Positions 1 through 11,999 are shown, numbered from the stretch's first letter. The stretch is DNA of 64,000 bases from Dreissena polymorpha (GCF_020536995.1 NC_068361.1:110949821-111013820); one strand, 5' to 3'. Notes: generated from the letters alone by a model not told the origin. Numbers and translations: made by a program.

Positions 1-250
1 TATCGCTTATCCCTTTCGCGACTCAGCATTGCAGAAATAACAGGGGCTTACAGATTAACAAGCTGAGAACAAATAGATCCTTCCTGATCGCGCTTTCACA
101 ACATCGCATTGAATGCACCGCAGCTCCGTTGTGAACTCTGGTATAAATGAAGCCTCTTTCTTGGAAATGGGGTCGGTGTCGTCCCAAAGGATAATCAGAG
201 ACGACAATGTTGCTCGATAGGTCATTGTCTGCTCTGATACTTCTTAAATT

Positions 251-610
251 TAACCCGGGTAATTTTTAAATATACTTAAATGTTCCCCGGGTATGGAGAA
301 TAGACTAACACGTACCCGCGCCAATTTAGACCGTAACCGATTTTTTATTCCCACCCAAAATCCTGATGTCGTAAAACGCGCTACGGAATATGAAAAAATT
401 ATCTTTTTTTGAACAAAAACCTGTCTCAGCATGCTTTCTTGAGTAGGAGTTCCATAAATTTCAGGCCCTTTTACAGAATATTTACATACATATGAACATT
501 ATTAATTTGAAAAAAAATCAGACAACGATCAATTAAGCGTTATAATGCCCGGGTTACGTTTCAATATACTCTCCGTACCCGGGGTACATTAAAGTATACT
601 TAAGAGTACC
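251..610. mobile_element. TIR element with stacked GTACCCGGGGTAC palindromes (copy A)
   Basis: Both ends carry CCCGGG-containing palindromes interleaved with the motif AAGTATACTTAA. The interior (for example CGTAAAACGCGCTAC) is the reverse complement of the interior of the element at 4702-5105, so these are two inverted copies of one non-autonomous family. No coding potential is seen. Exact ends are uncertain. Confidence 0.55.
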
Positions 611-613
611 ATA

Positions 614-2663
614 CCCGTAGCCAGAGGGGTGCGTTGGGTGCGTTCGCACCCAATTTTTTTGACGAGTAAAAAATTGAACTATAAGTCGCACCCAACTTTA
701 TTGAACGCAAAAACGGTTATTAATTTTTTCCAGTAACCCAGTGGGTCTTCGTATTTAAGCGTTAAAATAATGTTGTATTCAATATGCAACCGACAGGTCA
801 CCATATAAATTATTTCTCGAGTTAGTCATTTCCAAGATAGCGCGCGATTTTTATTAACAAGTTTTAATTTTAGAATGTTGAAATCAACAGAAGTTGTGAC
901 AGCAAATTTGAGAAGCCAGTTCCCGCAAAATTGAATTGGCATCTTTTTTACAATAGATTTTTGTTTCTGTATAATGCAAAATTATTAACCTGGCACTCTA
1001 ATCCGTATAAAATCGATACTTATTCAAAGGTATTTGATACTAAATGATTGTTTTGTAACTTTTGTCATCGTTATTAATGTCTGTTAAAGCTATAACTGTA
1101 ATAGATATCATAGCAAAATGTTGAAGTCTAATTATTGTGGGTTGAAATCCCAGTCCACAAACCTTTTTTCGACACTTATATAAATGGCTGGAAAAACAAT
1201 TTGATTAACTTGAATAAATAAATAATCTTATTAAAAGAAAATACATTTTAGATGATTATTTACGAAATGTTATGTCTGCTTCCGAAAATGACTAAAATCA
1301 AAGGACACCCTTCGACTATTGCCGAAGACTAATGAGTCACTTGTTAATAACTTTGCATTATATCACGATTTATAACAATAACACCTTGTGTACAGCATTT
1401 TCGACAGACTGCGTTGTCTTTTTGTTATATCCCCGTACAACCATTTTCGGATCCCCTAAAGGGATTTCCAGCAAAAAATATCAGCTATGCTCAAGTCATG
1501 ATAATTTTTTGTTGTTGAATGACAGAAAACAAATCATTGTTACAAAGCAATGTAGCTTTTTTGTAGTTTACCAACACTTAATGGCATCTGTTCTGCTCCA
1601 CATACATATGTTCCCACAATGTTTTAATAATGACAAATTTGACACTATAAATGTCTTACTATGAAACAGTTGTTATCATGAATTTAAAACGTTATAACAT
1701 ATGATCAGATGGGCGTTAACGTTTAATTTTCAACAACAGTGACGGATCTTGAGCATACAATGGGCAAATAAGCACATCTTTTTTCTTCAACGTCCTGGTA
1801 TACGTTGTTAAGGACTTTAAAACCACAGGGCCAGTAGTTTGTGGTAACCGGGTCTAAATGAAACCTAAAGTGTAATACGTTTCTGAAATTCGTTTAGAAA
1901 AAGACAACTAATTTGTTTAAAAAAATAAAGTAACCAGTTATAACATTTTGATTTCTTTATAGTATTGATGCACATTAGAGAAAACCCAGTTTTGTTAATT
2001 AGTGTTTGTTATAGAATACACTACGTTTAGAGCAATGCTACGCCTCTGGTACTATCCATAGTATCAGACAAACAATTGTTTTGAAAAAAAAGCCAATGAT
2101 ATTTCCATTTAATTTGATCGATTTATGAATGTTAGAATGTTGGAATGGTAAAACACAGGAATGTAATCAAGATTTCAAGATTCCAATAAATAATGTTATT
2201 TTATACCGATCTTATTGTTGATTTTACATTCTATAAATGTTTTGTTGCATATGTAAACAAACTGTGTGCGCGCATACTATAGTGTCGGGTTAAACACCGT
2301 ATACAATGTTGTATGATGTATTTCTGTGACTGATCGAAAAAGGTGGTTATTGAAAAACGGTAATGGGGAATATATCTATGTTATTTCATATTCATGTCGA
2401 TCAGTCAGTGAGTATGGTCTATGAAAGTGAAATTTCATATAAAAATGCACTATAACTTCAGTCTCTAAAAACAGTTTAAAAGTAACCAGAAAGCAGGAGC
2501 TTACGTTTCATTTTCAAAATTGTCTAGGGGGAGGACCCCCAAAGCCCCCGATTGCAAGAGGAACACCCCTTCCCGCACATACCCTCTTCTCGCCACTTCG
2601 TTGCTCAATAATAATTGTTGATGGCAAAAAATCGCACCCCCTTTTCAAAACCCTGGCTACGGG
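614..2663. mobile_element. Candidate 2-kb TIR element (CCCGTAGCCAG ends)
   Basis: CCCGTAGCCAG at 614-624 is matched in inverted orientation by CTGGCTACGGG at 2653-2663, and both are followed inward by a G-rich or C-rich stretch close to GGGGTGCG. The interior is AT-rich, with no ORF resembling a transposase. No clear target-site duplication was found, so the outer pair could instead belong to two separate fragments. Confidence 0.35.
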
Positions 2664-2676
2664 CATGACAAAAATA

Positions 2677-2862
2677 TACTTACCTTTACACAACACATCA
2701 ATTTATGTTTGCAAACAATATGGCACCAACATAAATATTTACATATAAAACATAAAGATATAATCAAATACAACTCTACTCAATAAACGGTATGATAATA
2801 TACTTCGAGCCTAACTTACCTTTACACAACACATCCATTTATTTGCAAACAATATAACACCA
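2677..2862. repeat. Two-copy direct repeat, about 137 bp apart
   Basis: The segment beginning CTTACCTTTACACAACACAT occurs near 2678 and again near 2815, followed each time by TTTGCAAACAATAT and CACCAACA. It is a simple degenerate tandem pair with no coding content. Confidence 0.6.
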
Positions 2863-4701
2863 ACAGAAAACAGGGAAGTTATGTAAAACATTTTTATTGC
2901 TCGCTTTAAATATAAGAGTATTTAAAACAGTATCGATTTGTATGTAAACATATTAAAAACTTTTCTTTCAAAATCGAAAAACTGTGAACTAATCCCTTTA
3001 ACGCATGTATAGGTCGTGATTATTTTTAAAAGGACGCAAATCTCCCGTATTGCTATTCCACATTCCTTCTCTTCTGTAAACTAAAACGTTAATGGACGAA
3101 AATGATTTAAAGTAGCAAATTGATAAAAAATAAATAAATGAAACAACCCGAAATTAAAAAACAAAAACGTCTAGGTTGAGCAAACGCAATGAGAGTCTGC
3201 CGGGTTAGATCTAGTGGGGAAAAAAAGAAACGTTTATTACTTATTCATAGTTAATATATTACTCCATACTGCGTTTGAACCTGAGATATAGCCTGTTGGA
3301 CAAACCGTATCACCAATATCCGCGTACACCATTCACCGAAGTGTAAGGTGTGAAGTGTGAGATATTTTATTGTTAATGAATACAGCGACAGTGTGGGGAT
3401 TACAAATACAAATTCAAGACTTTCATTATCAGGGCAAGTTGATAACGCGATCACGTGATAAGAATCACGCATAATGTGAATGGGCTCCCTTAGGAAAATC
3501 AATTTAATTCATATTGAAAACAAATATTTATGAGCAATATTAATGAAATCAAAATTCTAAATTAATTAACACAAAGTTATTTGCAACATAAATTACAAAA
3601 ATACATTTAATACAGATCTTCCTTTTGTTTAAAGTTTTAGTCGGTTTTCCCGAATACCCTTTGTGGGCCTCATTCGTCGCCATTTTCTAGGATAATGATA
3701 GCTTGGTAGAGAGACGCAGAGAATGATGCTGCAGAGTTTTGAGACTTAACTTGGTATTCTCAGGCGGTCTTCCTCATTTTCCCTAAATTGGTGAGTAAAT
3801 AGTAATGTATTGCGATATGTATTATGCTATTGGACATGCAGCTACCGTTCAAACTGATAGGCAGTGATGGGATAATTGTTCGGATGATGTCGTCCAAATT
3901 GTTTTGACAGTCATTCAAAATCTTGTTTAAAACGAAGACATCCTTCAACGGCGATGTTAAACAGATCTGGATGTAATAATGATATAGAAATAAAGCTGTT
4001 GCAGGATTGCGTTATGTGAATAAATTAAATGAAATCGAATATGCAATGCATAATGTGTTTTATGTAGTGATCATTGTTTTGCAACGTTAGCATCCAAATC
4101 CACATAAAGATTACTTTTTATTTGGGACAGTATTTTCTTATGTCTGCATCATGTGAATTTATTGAAAGCAATGGTGTTTTGTATTCATTACAAATTTTGC
4201 AGTGTTTTAGATTATATTGCTTCTGTTCCAAAAAATGAAATATGTGTGTTTAGCATAAATATTTCATTTAAAAAATACCTACACAGAAACTACATTTTCA
4301 ATTTTTGTTCCATAAATATTTAAAGAATAACATTTTCATTTTGGTTGCATCAACAACTTAATCCATTTCATTCGGGTCTTGATAGACTCTTAATTCAATT
4401 TGCTGTAAGAAAACAATCTACACGTGTGAGTTTTTTGTAAAAGCAGATTCCAGACAGTACGGCCTTTTGTGTGTTTTCTCTACTGTCCTGATTTGAGACC
4501 ATTTATTCGGATATTCTACATGTAGAATAATATGATGGTTTTATGAGTTTAATATAACACTTGCAATGCAATCTTTGTACGGCTAAAACTAACCATTGGT
4601 TATCCTTTTATTGCCCCCTAATAACCCCATCTATCAACAGTCAAGCATGAACCAGTTGTCTTTATTAACGCTTGATTGGTCATTGTCGGTTTTACTACTT
4701 A
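2863..4701. other. AT-rich upstream DNA, possible promoter zone near 3.6-3.8 kb
   Basis: No gene is supported here. The only notable point is a CGCCATTTTC motif near 3678 (a YY1-like initiator context), followed by purine-rich sequence. It would suit a promoter or untranslated first exon of the gene whose first coding exon is at 5928, but no splice donor or TATA box decides it. Treat any promoter claim as weak. Confidence 0.2.
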
Positions 4702-5105
4702 TATGTACCCCGGGTACTCTTAAGTATACTAACATGTACCCCGGGAATGGTAAACATACTAAAACGTACCCAGGTATTTGAACCCTTAATCAGTTGTTGT
4801 CAGCTATTTTTTAAATAAATAATGTATCACATTTATGTCAATTTTCTGTTAAATTTCCTCTAAATTTCAAAACTCATACTAAAAAGCATGTTGATCAGAT
4901 GCATTTTTTTTCTTTAAAGAGAAGTTTGTTTAAGATAAACAATATCATTTTACGGTAATCGGTAGCGCGTTTTACGTCATTGGATTTTTTGGCGGGAATA
5001 CAACTTGGGTAGAGTCTAATATCGACCGGTTACGTTTAAGTATATTTACTGTACCCGGGGTACATGTAAGTATACTTAAAGAGTACCCAGGGTACATGTA
5101 AGTAG
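4702..5105. mobile_element. TIR element with stacked GTACCCGGGGTAC palindromes (copy B)
   Basis: The left end has GTACCCCGGGTAC, then CTTAAGTATAC, then a second palindrome. The right end is the inverse of this arrangement, giving terminal inverted repeats of about 45 bp with repeated palindromic boxes. The internal part is homologous in opposite orientation to 251-610. Non-coding, non-autonomous. Confidence 0.6.
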
Positions 5106-5816
5106 TACAAAGACCAATCAAGCTTTATTTACACATAATCAGCAATTTATCCGCAATAAGAGAATTTATCAGGCATTCACACGATGGTGTTTTCATGAAA
5201 GGAGTTACTTATTTGCTGTCCATAGAAGTATTGTATTGAAATAAAAGCCAAACACTTATGTTTTTTATGGCCCAATCAAGTCTAAAGGTTAAATTGTCCT
5301 GTGTATTTTACCCTGAAGTTAAAATACAAATGTATAATCATTCATAATAGTGATATGCTGATTAATTGAATACAGACAAGTACAAGTGGAGTTTGCATAT
5401 AAATTTACATGCATTTTGTCTGATTTGTAGAAAATAGTTTGTATATGTTGCATATGATAATCTAAATGCACATTTATTTGACAATTGATGGAATAAATAG
5501 TGCTTGAAATAAGTATATCAGGTAACACAATTTACACATGTTCAATGTGATAACCCCTGTCACGATTGGACGCCAAATAGAGGCATACCACACATTTCAC
5601 TGTATGACGTCATAGGCATGATGCTTCTTATTTTTTCAGAATACAATATTCCATAATTCCATCGATGTCATTTTACTGGTAGATAAATTGACACTACTAG
5701 AAACTCTGCGTCCGAAACTGGATTCACCAATACAAGCAAACTTCCAGAAATTTTGAGTATTTTGAAAACTTACATCGCAGAAGCAGGGAGTCAGAAGACC
5801 AAACGTTTCTAGTGTG
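5106..5816. other. Upstream DNA without recognisable gene
   Basis: AT-rich sequence with many stops in all frames. Nothing was recognised apart from a CRE-like TGACGTCA at 5604-5611. It lies just upstream of the first coding exon and may hold 5' untranslated sequence. Confidence 0.3.
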
Positions 5817-5911
5817 TGGAGTAATCACAAAACCAAACATATAGTGTTTGTTAGCCCAACGTCAAGGAGTTATCACAACACCAAACATTTATAGTGTTTG
5901 TTAGCCCCCCC
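5817..5911 (+). repeat. Two-unit tandem repeat abutting exon 1
   Basis: Two units of about 47 bp, each containing ACCAAACAT...ATAGTGTTTGTTAG. The second runs into the C-rich tract directly before the first coding exon. TTGTTAG followed by a C-rich run could be a splice acceptor, which would make the exon carrying the start codon an internal exon. Confidence 0.6.
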
Positions 5912-5927
5912 CCCTCCTCAAGTAGAG

Positions 5928-6017
5928 ATGCCACCTCCAGACATGGATGTGATCAAGGAGGTACCTGGATACAAGGTCATACTGAAGGCAGTCCTCAAGA
6001 GTCAGATACAACAACTG
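5928..6017 (+). CDS. Common exon 1: N-terminus of Crypton-domain/zinc-finger regulator
   Basis: Encodes 30 residues beginning MPPPDMDVIKEVPGYK and ending LKSQIQQL, then a donor CTG|GTGGGT in phase 0. Exon 2 begins exactly in frame (V-E-Q-L-A-E), so the joined LKSQIQQLVEQLAEH reads as a continuous amphipathic helix. The ATG at 5928 is chosen because the sequence just upstream has an in-frame TAG and a C-rich tract; an earlier untranslated exon is likely. Seen: open frame and donor. Inferred: dimerisation or tethering helix. No family is recognised for this segment on its own. Confidence 0.7.
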
Positions 6018-6195
6018 GTGGGTACAAATTAACTGTTTTCATTTATGTTAATTCTTTACTGCTTAGATACTTGTTTTGAACACTTTGTAGTCCTTAAGAA
6101 AATTAAATTACTGGCACAACTGTTTTCATAAGCCACTCTCTGGAAGAAAGGGGCTTATTGCATGTTGGTAAAGGGCTGTCCAGGATCAGTGCTTT

Positions 6196-6476
6196 TTATG
6201 TCCCCCACTATAGTAGTGGGGGACATATTGTTTTTGCCCTGTCTGTCTGTTGGTCTGTCTGTCTGTTTGCGCCAACTTTAACATTTTGCAATAACTTTTG
6301 CTGTATTGAAGATAGCAACTTCATATTTGGCATGCATGTGTATCTCATGGAGCTGCACATTTTGAGTGGTGAAAGGTCAAGGTCAAGGTCATTCTTCACA
6401 AGGTCAAGGTCATCCTTCAAAGTCAAACGTCATATAGGGGGACATTGTGTTTCACAAACGCATCTTGTTCACACCA
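6196..6476 (+). mobile_element. Hairpin-headed, CTGTC-microsatellite repeat (HINE/pearl-like)
   Basis: Head hairpin TCCCCCACTATAGTAGTGGG, then a CTGT microsatellite, the body GGCATGCATGTGTATCTCAT with AGGTCAAGGTCA runs, and the tail CACAAACGCATCTTGTT. Same layout as 59885-60752. Known families of this design in bivalves are Helentron-derived HINEs; assignment here is by resemblance only. It sits in intron 1. Confidence 0.6.
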
Positions 6477-7107
6477 TTTTTGGAATGGGTTCGGGTCCCA
6501 TTTGATTTGGAAATATCACATTGTGTTGGCTAAAATTGGTTAATGAGTGTTGCTGTCTTTTTTTCTAACAAATACTTAAAATTAAGAATAAAAATGATAT
6601 GCATACATTTATTCAGGTTATACTTATAGAGCTGGATTGGAGGTGAACTAAATTTTGAGATATATTAATTTTTTTGAAATCTTGCCGATATTTCATCCTT
6701 GAGTAGCGACCGTTGAGTCTGGTAGGAAAAAATCCCAACAAAATGTCCCAAAATAACATACTTATGGAAATAACGTCATTCGTTGTCTGCAGGTATTTAA
6801 TGCCAAAAAGTGCTGTCGCTCATGCAAAGCATGCACTCCAATTGGCCAATATTGATTTTCCGATACAACGATGCTTAAGATGGGTAAAGAGATGCATTTT
6901 ATTGACAGAGAATCATAAATAGGCTCTCAAAATATTCAGGGAAGTCAATATCGCTTTGATCATAAGAATGGCTACTTGCAGTTAATGAAAAATTACACTT
7001 ATCAGTAAAATTCATGTGCCCTGGGGACTCTGAATTCTAAATTCAAGTGCCTATATGGAAAGCACTGATATCCGTACGATAGTCTACCTATAATATTGGT
7101 GTGGTAT

Positions 7108-7189
7108 TATGGATGTGATATTCTGTATATGCTGTATATGTGATATTCTGTATGTGATATCTATGATTATGTGTGTGATATTCTGTATG
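7108..7189 (+). repeat. GATATTCTGTATGTG array upstream of exon 2
   Basis: About four degenerate copies of TGTGATATTCTGTATG. The same sequence recurs at 8178-8202 as the 3' end of the intron (TATGTGGATATTCTGCAG). The array was therefore continuous with the exon 2 acceptor until the element at 7190-8172 inserted into it. Confidence 0.6.
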
Positions 7190-8172
7190 CAGGGGGTTTT
7201 TTTTAGAAAAAGGGGAAGACGCTGGACGCTGGGTAAAAGGGGAAAATCGAGCGCGAAAGAGACATATTTGGGGAAAAAATAAAAACTGTTCATTTCAATG
7301 TCTATAACTCACCTACAGACTTCAGGAGTTTTTTATTTTAGAAAAAGAGGCATGTCTCTGACCTTTTTGTTCTTAAACACATGAACAAGTATGATATTAA
7401 AGTCAAAGTCCTAAATAAAGTTGCAGGGGTAGATCTTATAATGGGAAATGTTTTCAACTGGGGCCGGGGAACGATGTCAATATTGTGATTTCAATTTCAT
7501 GATGAATGGGTTAACGATCTAGATATGCTACAGTATTGGAAGGGAAAGGTGCGGCAGCTGCCGATTGTCTACTTTCACTTTCACAATAATCCGACAGTAT
7601 TAATCGATGTTGATTACATGTACCTCCGAATCCTGCTTGGTTTCAACGGTTTTTGATGATTCATTCTAAAAAAATGCGTCAACGCAATTAATATTTTCCG
7701 AGTCCGAACGTTTTATTTTGTTCGTGTATGAACGCCAATTGTGAGACTTTTTCTGTTTTAACGTTTATATTTTGGCTTTCACATAACCCGGATGAAAATT
7801 CGACTGGTTTCCAGTAATTAATTGACGAAACACCCTTCTCGCGCAAGACCGGAATCCAGTAAAATAGTCACATGATTAATACAATTAGTTGCCCGGTTTC
7901 CATGACGTAATTTCAGAGCTATATATAGAATCACTGGGATTCCCAGATTTGAGTGTTCGTCGGGAGAGAGAGAGAGCGAGATCGTTGTACGTGGTACAAA
8001 TTGGATAAGTGTCGACTTCACAAAAGAAAAAAAAACATTTCTTTGAGGGTAAAATATTATATTTTGGTGAAAAGTTATATTTTTGGAGGGGAAATGGTAT
8101 TTTTAGGGGAAAAATTCTGGTAGGGGAAGACGCCGAATATCGGCGTCACTTTCTTAGTAAAAAAACCCCCTG
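7190..8172. mobile_element. 983-bp TIR element (CAGGGGG...CCCCCTG) with 5-bp target duplication
   Basis: Ends CAGGGGGTTTTTTT and AAAAAAACCCCCTG are inverted repeats and are flanked on both sides by GTATG (7185-7189 and 8173-8177). The interior has GGGGAAGACGC-type repeats near both ends, a TATA-like CTATATATAG near 7920 and a GA microsatellite; there is no transposase. A CAGGGG terminus is hAT-like, but the 5-bp duplication is not the usual 8 bp, so the superfamily stays open. It ends 30 bp before exon 2. Confidence 0.65.
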
Positions 8173-8202
8173 GTATGTGATATCTATGTGGATATTCTGC
8201 AG

Positions 8203-8359
8203 GTGGAGCAGCTTGCTGAGCACACAGATGAGGAGTCGGTCATTCTCACGGCCAGTGTTGCAGACGGCACTCTCAGCCATCTTGGATCCGAGTCAGGAAA
8301 GTCGTACCTCGACGATCATGAGGATGTCAAGTCCTCATTCCTCGGATTCTGTCTCAAAA
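8203..8359 (+). CDS. Common exon 2: helical/acidic N-terminal segment
   Basis: Acceptor TTCTGCAG at 8195-8202; donor CAAAA|GTAAGT. The exon enters in phase 0, continuing exon 1, and leaves in phase 1. It encodes about 52 residues (VEQLAEHTDEESVILTASVA...), rich in acidic and hydroxyl residues, then KSSFLGFCLK. No known domain is recognised. Because it leaves in phase 1, like exons 3 and 4 and every finger exon acceptor, it could in principle be spliced directly to a downstream finger exon. Only 30 bp of intron separate it from a 983-bp TIR element. Confidence 0.75.
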
Positions 8360-8535
8360 GTAAGTATTGGAATATAAAAGGCTGAGAGACACATGTCCAA
8401 CAGTGATGGTAGCTAACTTTTTGGGAATTGAGAAAAAAATATCCATATTTGGCATTGGAGTGGGCCCACTATCGGACCCCTGAGATAGGCAAAAAAAGGC
8501 CTGTTATACTTGGAAATCAAGATGCAGCATTGAGT

Positions 8536-8702
8536 CTGGTTCTTGGAAAACTGGGTTTATTGCATTTGCGTAAAGTGTCGTCCAACAGGCTAAACAGGGA
8601 CAACTCTTTCAGCTTTTATGGAAGCTTTCGTTTATAGTTAGTCCTTTCTAAACAAAGATCCAGTGCAGACAAAAAGTGTCATCCCAGATTAGCCTGTGGT
8701 GA
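8536..8702. mobile_element. Degenerate copy of the TTAGCCTGTGCA palindromic MITE
   Basis: Contains TCTTGGAAAACTGGG, GCGTAAAGTGTCGTCC and AGATTAGCCTGTGG, matching the better copy at 41467-41706 but lacking the right arm. Confidence 0.6.
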
Positions 8703-8989
8703 AGAGATTTTGTTATTAATTTGTCAGTTTGAAGTTAAATATGTATTCTTAGACTGAAGAAGAAAACATATGGTATGTCAATTGCAATTGCAGGGCTCAA
8801 TTTAAACTTTTTACCACAAGGACTTTTTTGTGTCTAAGATCAACTTATTTACCAACTCGCAAAAAGTCATTTAGCCAATCGAAGATATGAGTACCCATTT
8901 TCTGTTTGGGTAACTGGAAATACTAGCATAGAAATGTTTAATTGGCAATATGTAAATTGAAAAAAAGTTAAGTATTGAAAAATTACTTA

Positions 8990-10447
8990 CCGTAAATCCA
9001 TGAATATAATACGCCCTCGTGCATAATACGCACCCCCGAGTTTGGTAAAAATTTATCGGTAAAAATTGAAAATCCGAGTAAAATACGCACTAAAAAATCA
9101 GTGTCCGAAATCGGCCATTTCCGAAAAAATGTGTCAATATATTTTTGTGTTGTGAAAATAGCAAATCAATTTGGTGTTGTCAACTATCTGTTACCCCGGT
9201 ATATTGATCAGGATGTGTTATAGTGCTGTTGTTATGACAGTTGCATAATAAATATCTCTGTCTATTGTTTATATTACCATTGATTGTTACCGATAACACA
9301 CGGGCCCCTTGCTGACATCCGGGTCAAGCAGTCTGTCATAATTACAAAAGAAAGAAGCAGAGACGCTGTTTTTTGTTTTCACATTTAATTCAATTTGACA
9401 ATATTCGGGAAGATAATAATTATAATAATAATAAAGTAATAAGAAGACAAAATGGTTACTTCCGTTTTTATAGTTGTCTAGATGAATTACTTTTTCTTTT
9501 TTCGAGTTACAAACTCGATACTTTAATATAACTTAAAATACAATTAAACCGCTTGTGTTTTTCATGATCTCTTTAATTGAAATACGCTGCTGTCATTAAG
9601 GCTAGTTTGGGAGTAAAAAACAAATTAATTAATTATCACCTTTCAATTTAATTCGGCAATCGGCAGACAGGTGTAAAAGACTCTATTAGCATCATAAAAC
9701 TAATTATTTAATTACCACTCTTTACTTCAGATATGGTAAATATGCAGTAGAAAGATAAATAGTGGTCAGCTAAGAAATATTTATTTACGGGTATTGTCAG
9801 TTGTTTTTTTCACTTGCTAATCTCTTTATACGACTTAGCGTCCAGTCGTTATTTTGTAGGTAGACGACGATATTAACTGTGTATTCAAAGTATACAGTGT
9901 CTGCGCATGGATGACCCAATATTATCCGATAGCTCCTCCCGTTCTCACGTTTCATTCGACAACGTCATTTCATGTGTAAGCGAGCTCAATGTTGATTGGC
10001 CAGCTTCCATGCGCACTTCAATAACAATAAGGTCAAGCGATGTCTCATAATCGGGTACAGACCGGGTTTTGTTAACTGTTCCAATTGCGAACACTTTCAT
10101 CAAAACAAAGAGACAAATATAGAAAACCAGTCCGATATAAATGGCGGATGTTTTCAATGAAATTTTACTAGATTTTCGCATTTTCGCAAATAAGATTTTT
10201 ATTGAGCCAAATTCTCAATATTTTCACAAATGACTCAAATGGCAAACAACAGCGCGAACCCTGTTGCACCCCTTTGATGTAATGGTGTAGTTCAAAATGG
10301 CTGCCGCGAAGCGAATAACAGCGATTAAGTTGAAAATTTGCACAAGAAATTTTTTGTTCTGCTCTAAACTCGTATATTATTCGCACCCCCTACTTGAAGA
10401 CAAAATCAGCAGGTAAAAAAGTGCGTATTATATTCAAATATTTACGG
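8990..10447. mobile_element. 1458-bp TA-flanked TIR element (CCGTAAAT...ATTTACGG)
   Basis: Inverted ends of 25 bp with three mismatches (CCGTAAATNNNTGAATATAA and its inverse), flanked by TA on both sides, as for Tc1/mariner/pogo-type insertions. Subterminal copies of AATACGC occur near both ends. No transposase is seen. A minus-strand ORF (9945-10181) with a membrane segment lies inside. Small relatives of its ends occur near 35870, 38910 and 42000. Confidence 0.7.
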
Positions 10448-10690
10448 TAATGCAAATTTGTTTACCATACTTTACCATGTATTACGCGCAATTTTAAACC
10501 CCCAAATTTTAATTTAACAAGAAAGTGAGCATCTTAGATTGAAACAAAGATTTTCTGACTGCTTATTTTCGAAAAGTACATAGTGCTTTCTTTTTCTTCT
10601 CCATTTTTGCATAACAAAATCAGGTTCGCATTATTCATGGTTGCACGTCGTACATAGTAAATTATGTTAATCTGTGTTTGATTTCTTCAG

Positions 10691-11380
10691 AGCATCACAT
10701 GAAGCAGCTGATGGAGAAGGACCGACAACAGCAGCAACAACTGGCTGCCCTGCAGGCCTCCGCCCAACTGTCCCAGCTACCCCCTCACCTCTCAATGATC
10801 CCAGGCAGGGACCGCCGGATGTATCCGGGACACATGGGGAGCCCACGGCATGCCAGCGTAAGGGCCGGCGTGAGGCATGAACCATATACGACGACACGAC
10901 CTCGGCACTCCAGCCCTAGACACAACAGCCCACGACACTCCAGCCCTAGACAGAGCAGTCAGACTGCGGGCCAGGCGGTCGTGAAATCAGAACCAGTGGA
11001 CATTGTTAACAATGATTCGAGTAATGGTGCTACTAAAGACAATGATTCACAAGAAACGTCAGTGAAAAGCTTAAAAGACCATGATGAAAACTCACCATCT
11101 GTGACTGATGAACAAGGTCGGGAAAATAATTCAGATAATTCAAACGACCAAGAAAGCTCTCGGACTAGTGGGGAAATACGAGACAAAGACCCCAATGTCA
11201 GTGTTAAGCTTGAAGAAGATGGTGAATCAAACTCTGAACTGGAAATAACTGGAGTGGAACCGGGTCAGGTACCGGCTGGTTCCCAAGACTCCTGGGATCC
11301 CAACGTTTCCATGGGTATGGCCTTCGACACAAGTGGCCTGGGGGATACGACGACCAACCTGAGCGCCGACCAGAGCTTCA
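10691..11380 (+). CDS. Common exon 3: Q/S/P-rich acidic linker with SUMO-type motifs
   Basis: Acceptor TTTCTTCAG, donor TTCA|GTAAGT; phase 1 in and out. Covers about residues 83-312. Features in order: a basic helix with five glutamines (residues 95-99), an SPRH repeat block (about 152-172), VKSEP (180-184) and VKLEE (254-258), which fit the psi-K-x-E SUMOylation consensus, and a long Ser/Asp/Glu-rich stretch. This composition is typical of a disordered regulatory linker in transcription factors; modification is inferred, not shown. The ORF is open for all 229 codons with coding-like GC content above the surrounding introns. Confidence 0.8.
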
Positions 11381-11413
11381 GTAAGTGCATGATGTTTTTA
11401 TTTTTATTGTTTG

Positions 11414-11634
11414 AGTCTCATCCTGAGAAAACTTGGCTTAAAACATGCGCAAAAAGTAAAGCAGTCCGCCAAGGCTAATAAGGGACGACAGTGTCCGCTT
11501 ATTTGGAGTTTTTTGTGTATAGAAAGTCTCTTCTAATTGTAAATCAAGTTTAGGTGGAAACTGCACAGGCTAATCTAGGACGAAACTTAACGCACATGCA
11601 TTTAGCGCAGTTTTCTCGGAATGAGGCTCGACTA
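11414..11634. mobile_element. TTAGCCTGTGCA palindromic MITE copy
   Basis: Begins CATCCTGAGAAAACTTGGCT and ends CGCAGTTTTCTCGGAATGAG, with GCACAGGCTAATC in the right arm. It starts about 20 bp after the exon 3 donor. Confidence 0.65.
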
Positions 11635-11764
11635 TAAACGCTGCAATCTCAGTTATCACTAGGGTTGAATGGTGCTAGGCAACGTTATATAGCCCAGTTT
11701 GGTGAAATATTATGGCCATATTGAACAATATTCTGATCAAGGTATGATTATATACAATCTAATT

Positions 11765-11771
11765 TCCCCCC

Positions 11772-11802
<31 letters not shown>

Positions 11803-11803
11803 A
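11765..11803. repeat. Poly-C / poly-A homopolymer tract
   Basis: About 27 C followed by 11 A. Lengths of such runs are unreliable in assemblies. Confidence 0.9.
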
Positions 11804-11999
11804 ATACATGTGGGCACTTATCTTACTTTTCAAAGTGCCAGTTGCATAACATAGTATTCACATTTATCTGTAACATAAAATGCACAATTTTTGTATGATT
11901 TTGCTGAGGTATCTCAAGACATGCTACAAGTATTACTATGCACAACTTTCCTATTTGAAAATGGCCTTGACACAGGCTGTAACACGTGTTGAAGACTGT

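Noticed and set aside
1332-1664. 110-codon plus-strand ORF in the upstream region
   Set aside because: AT-rich low-complexity translation with no recognisable family, no splice context and no composition change from its surroundings.
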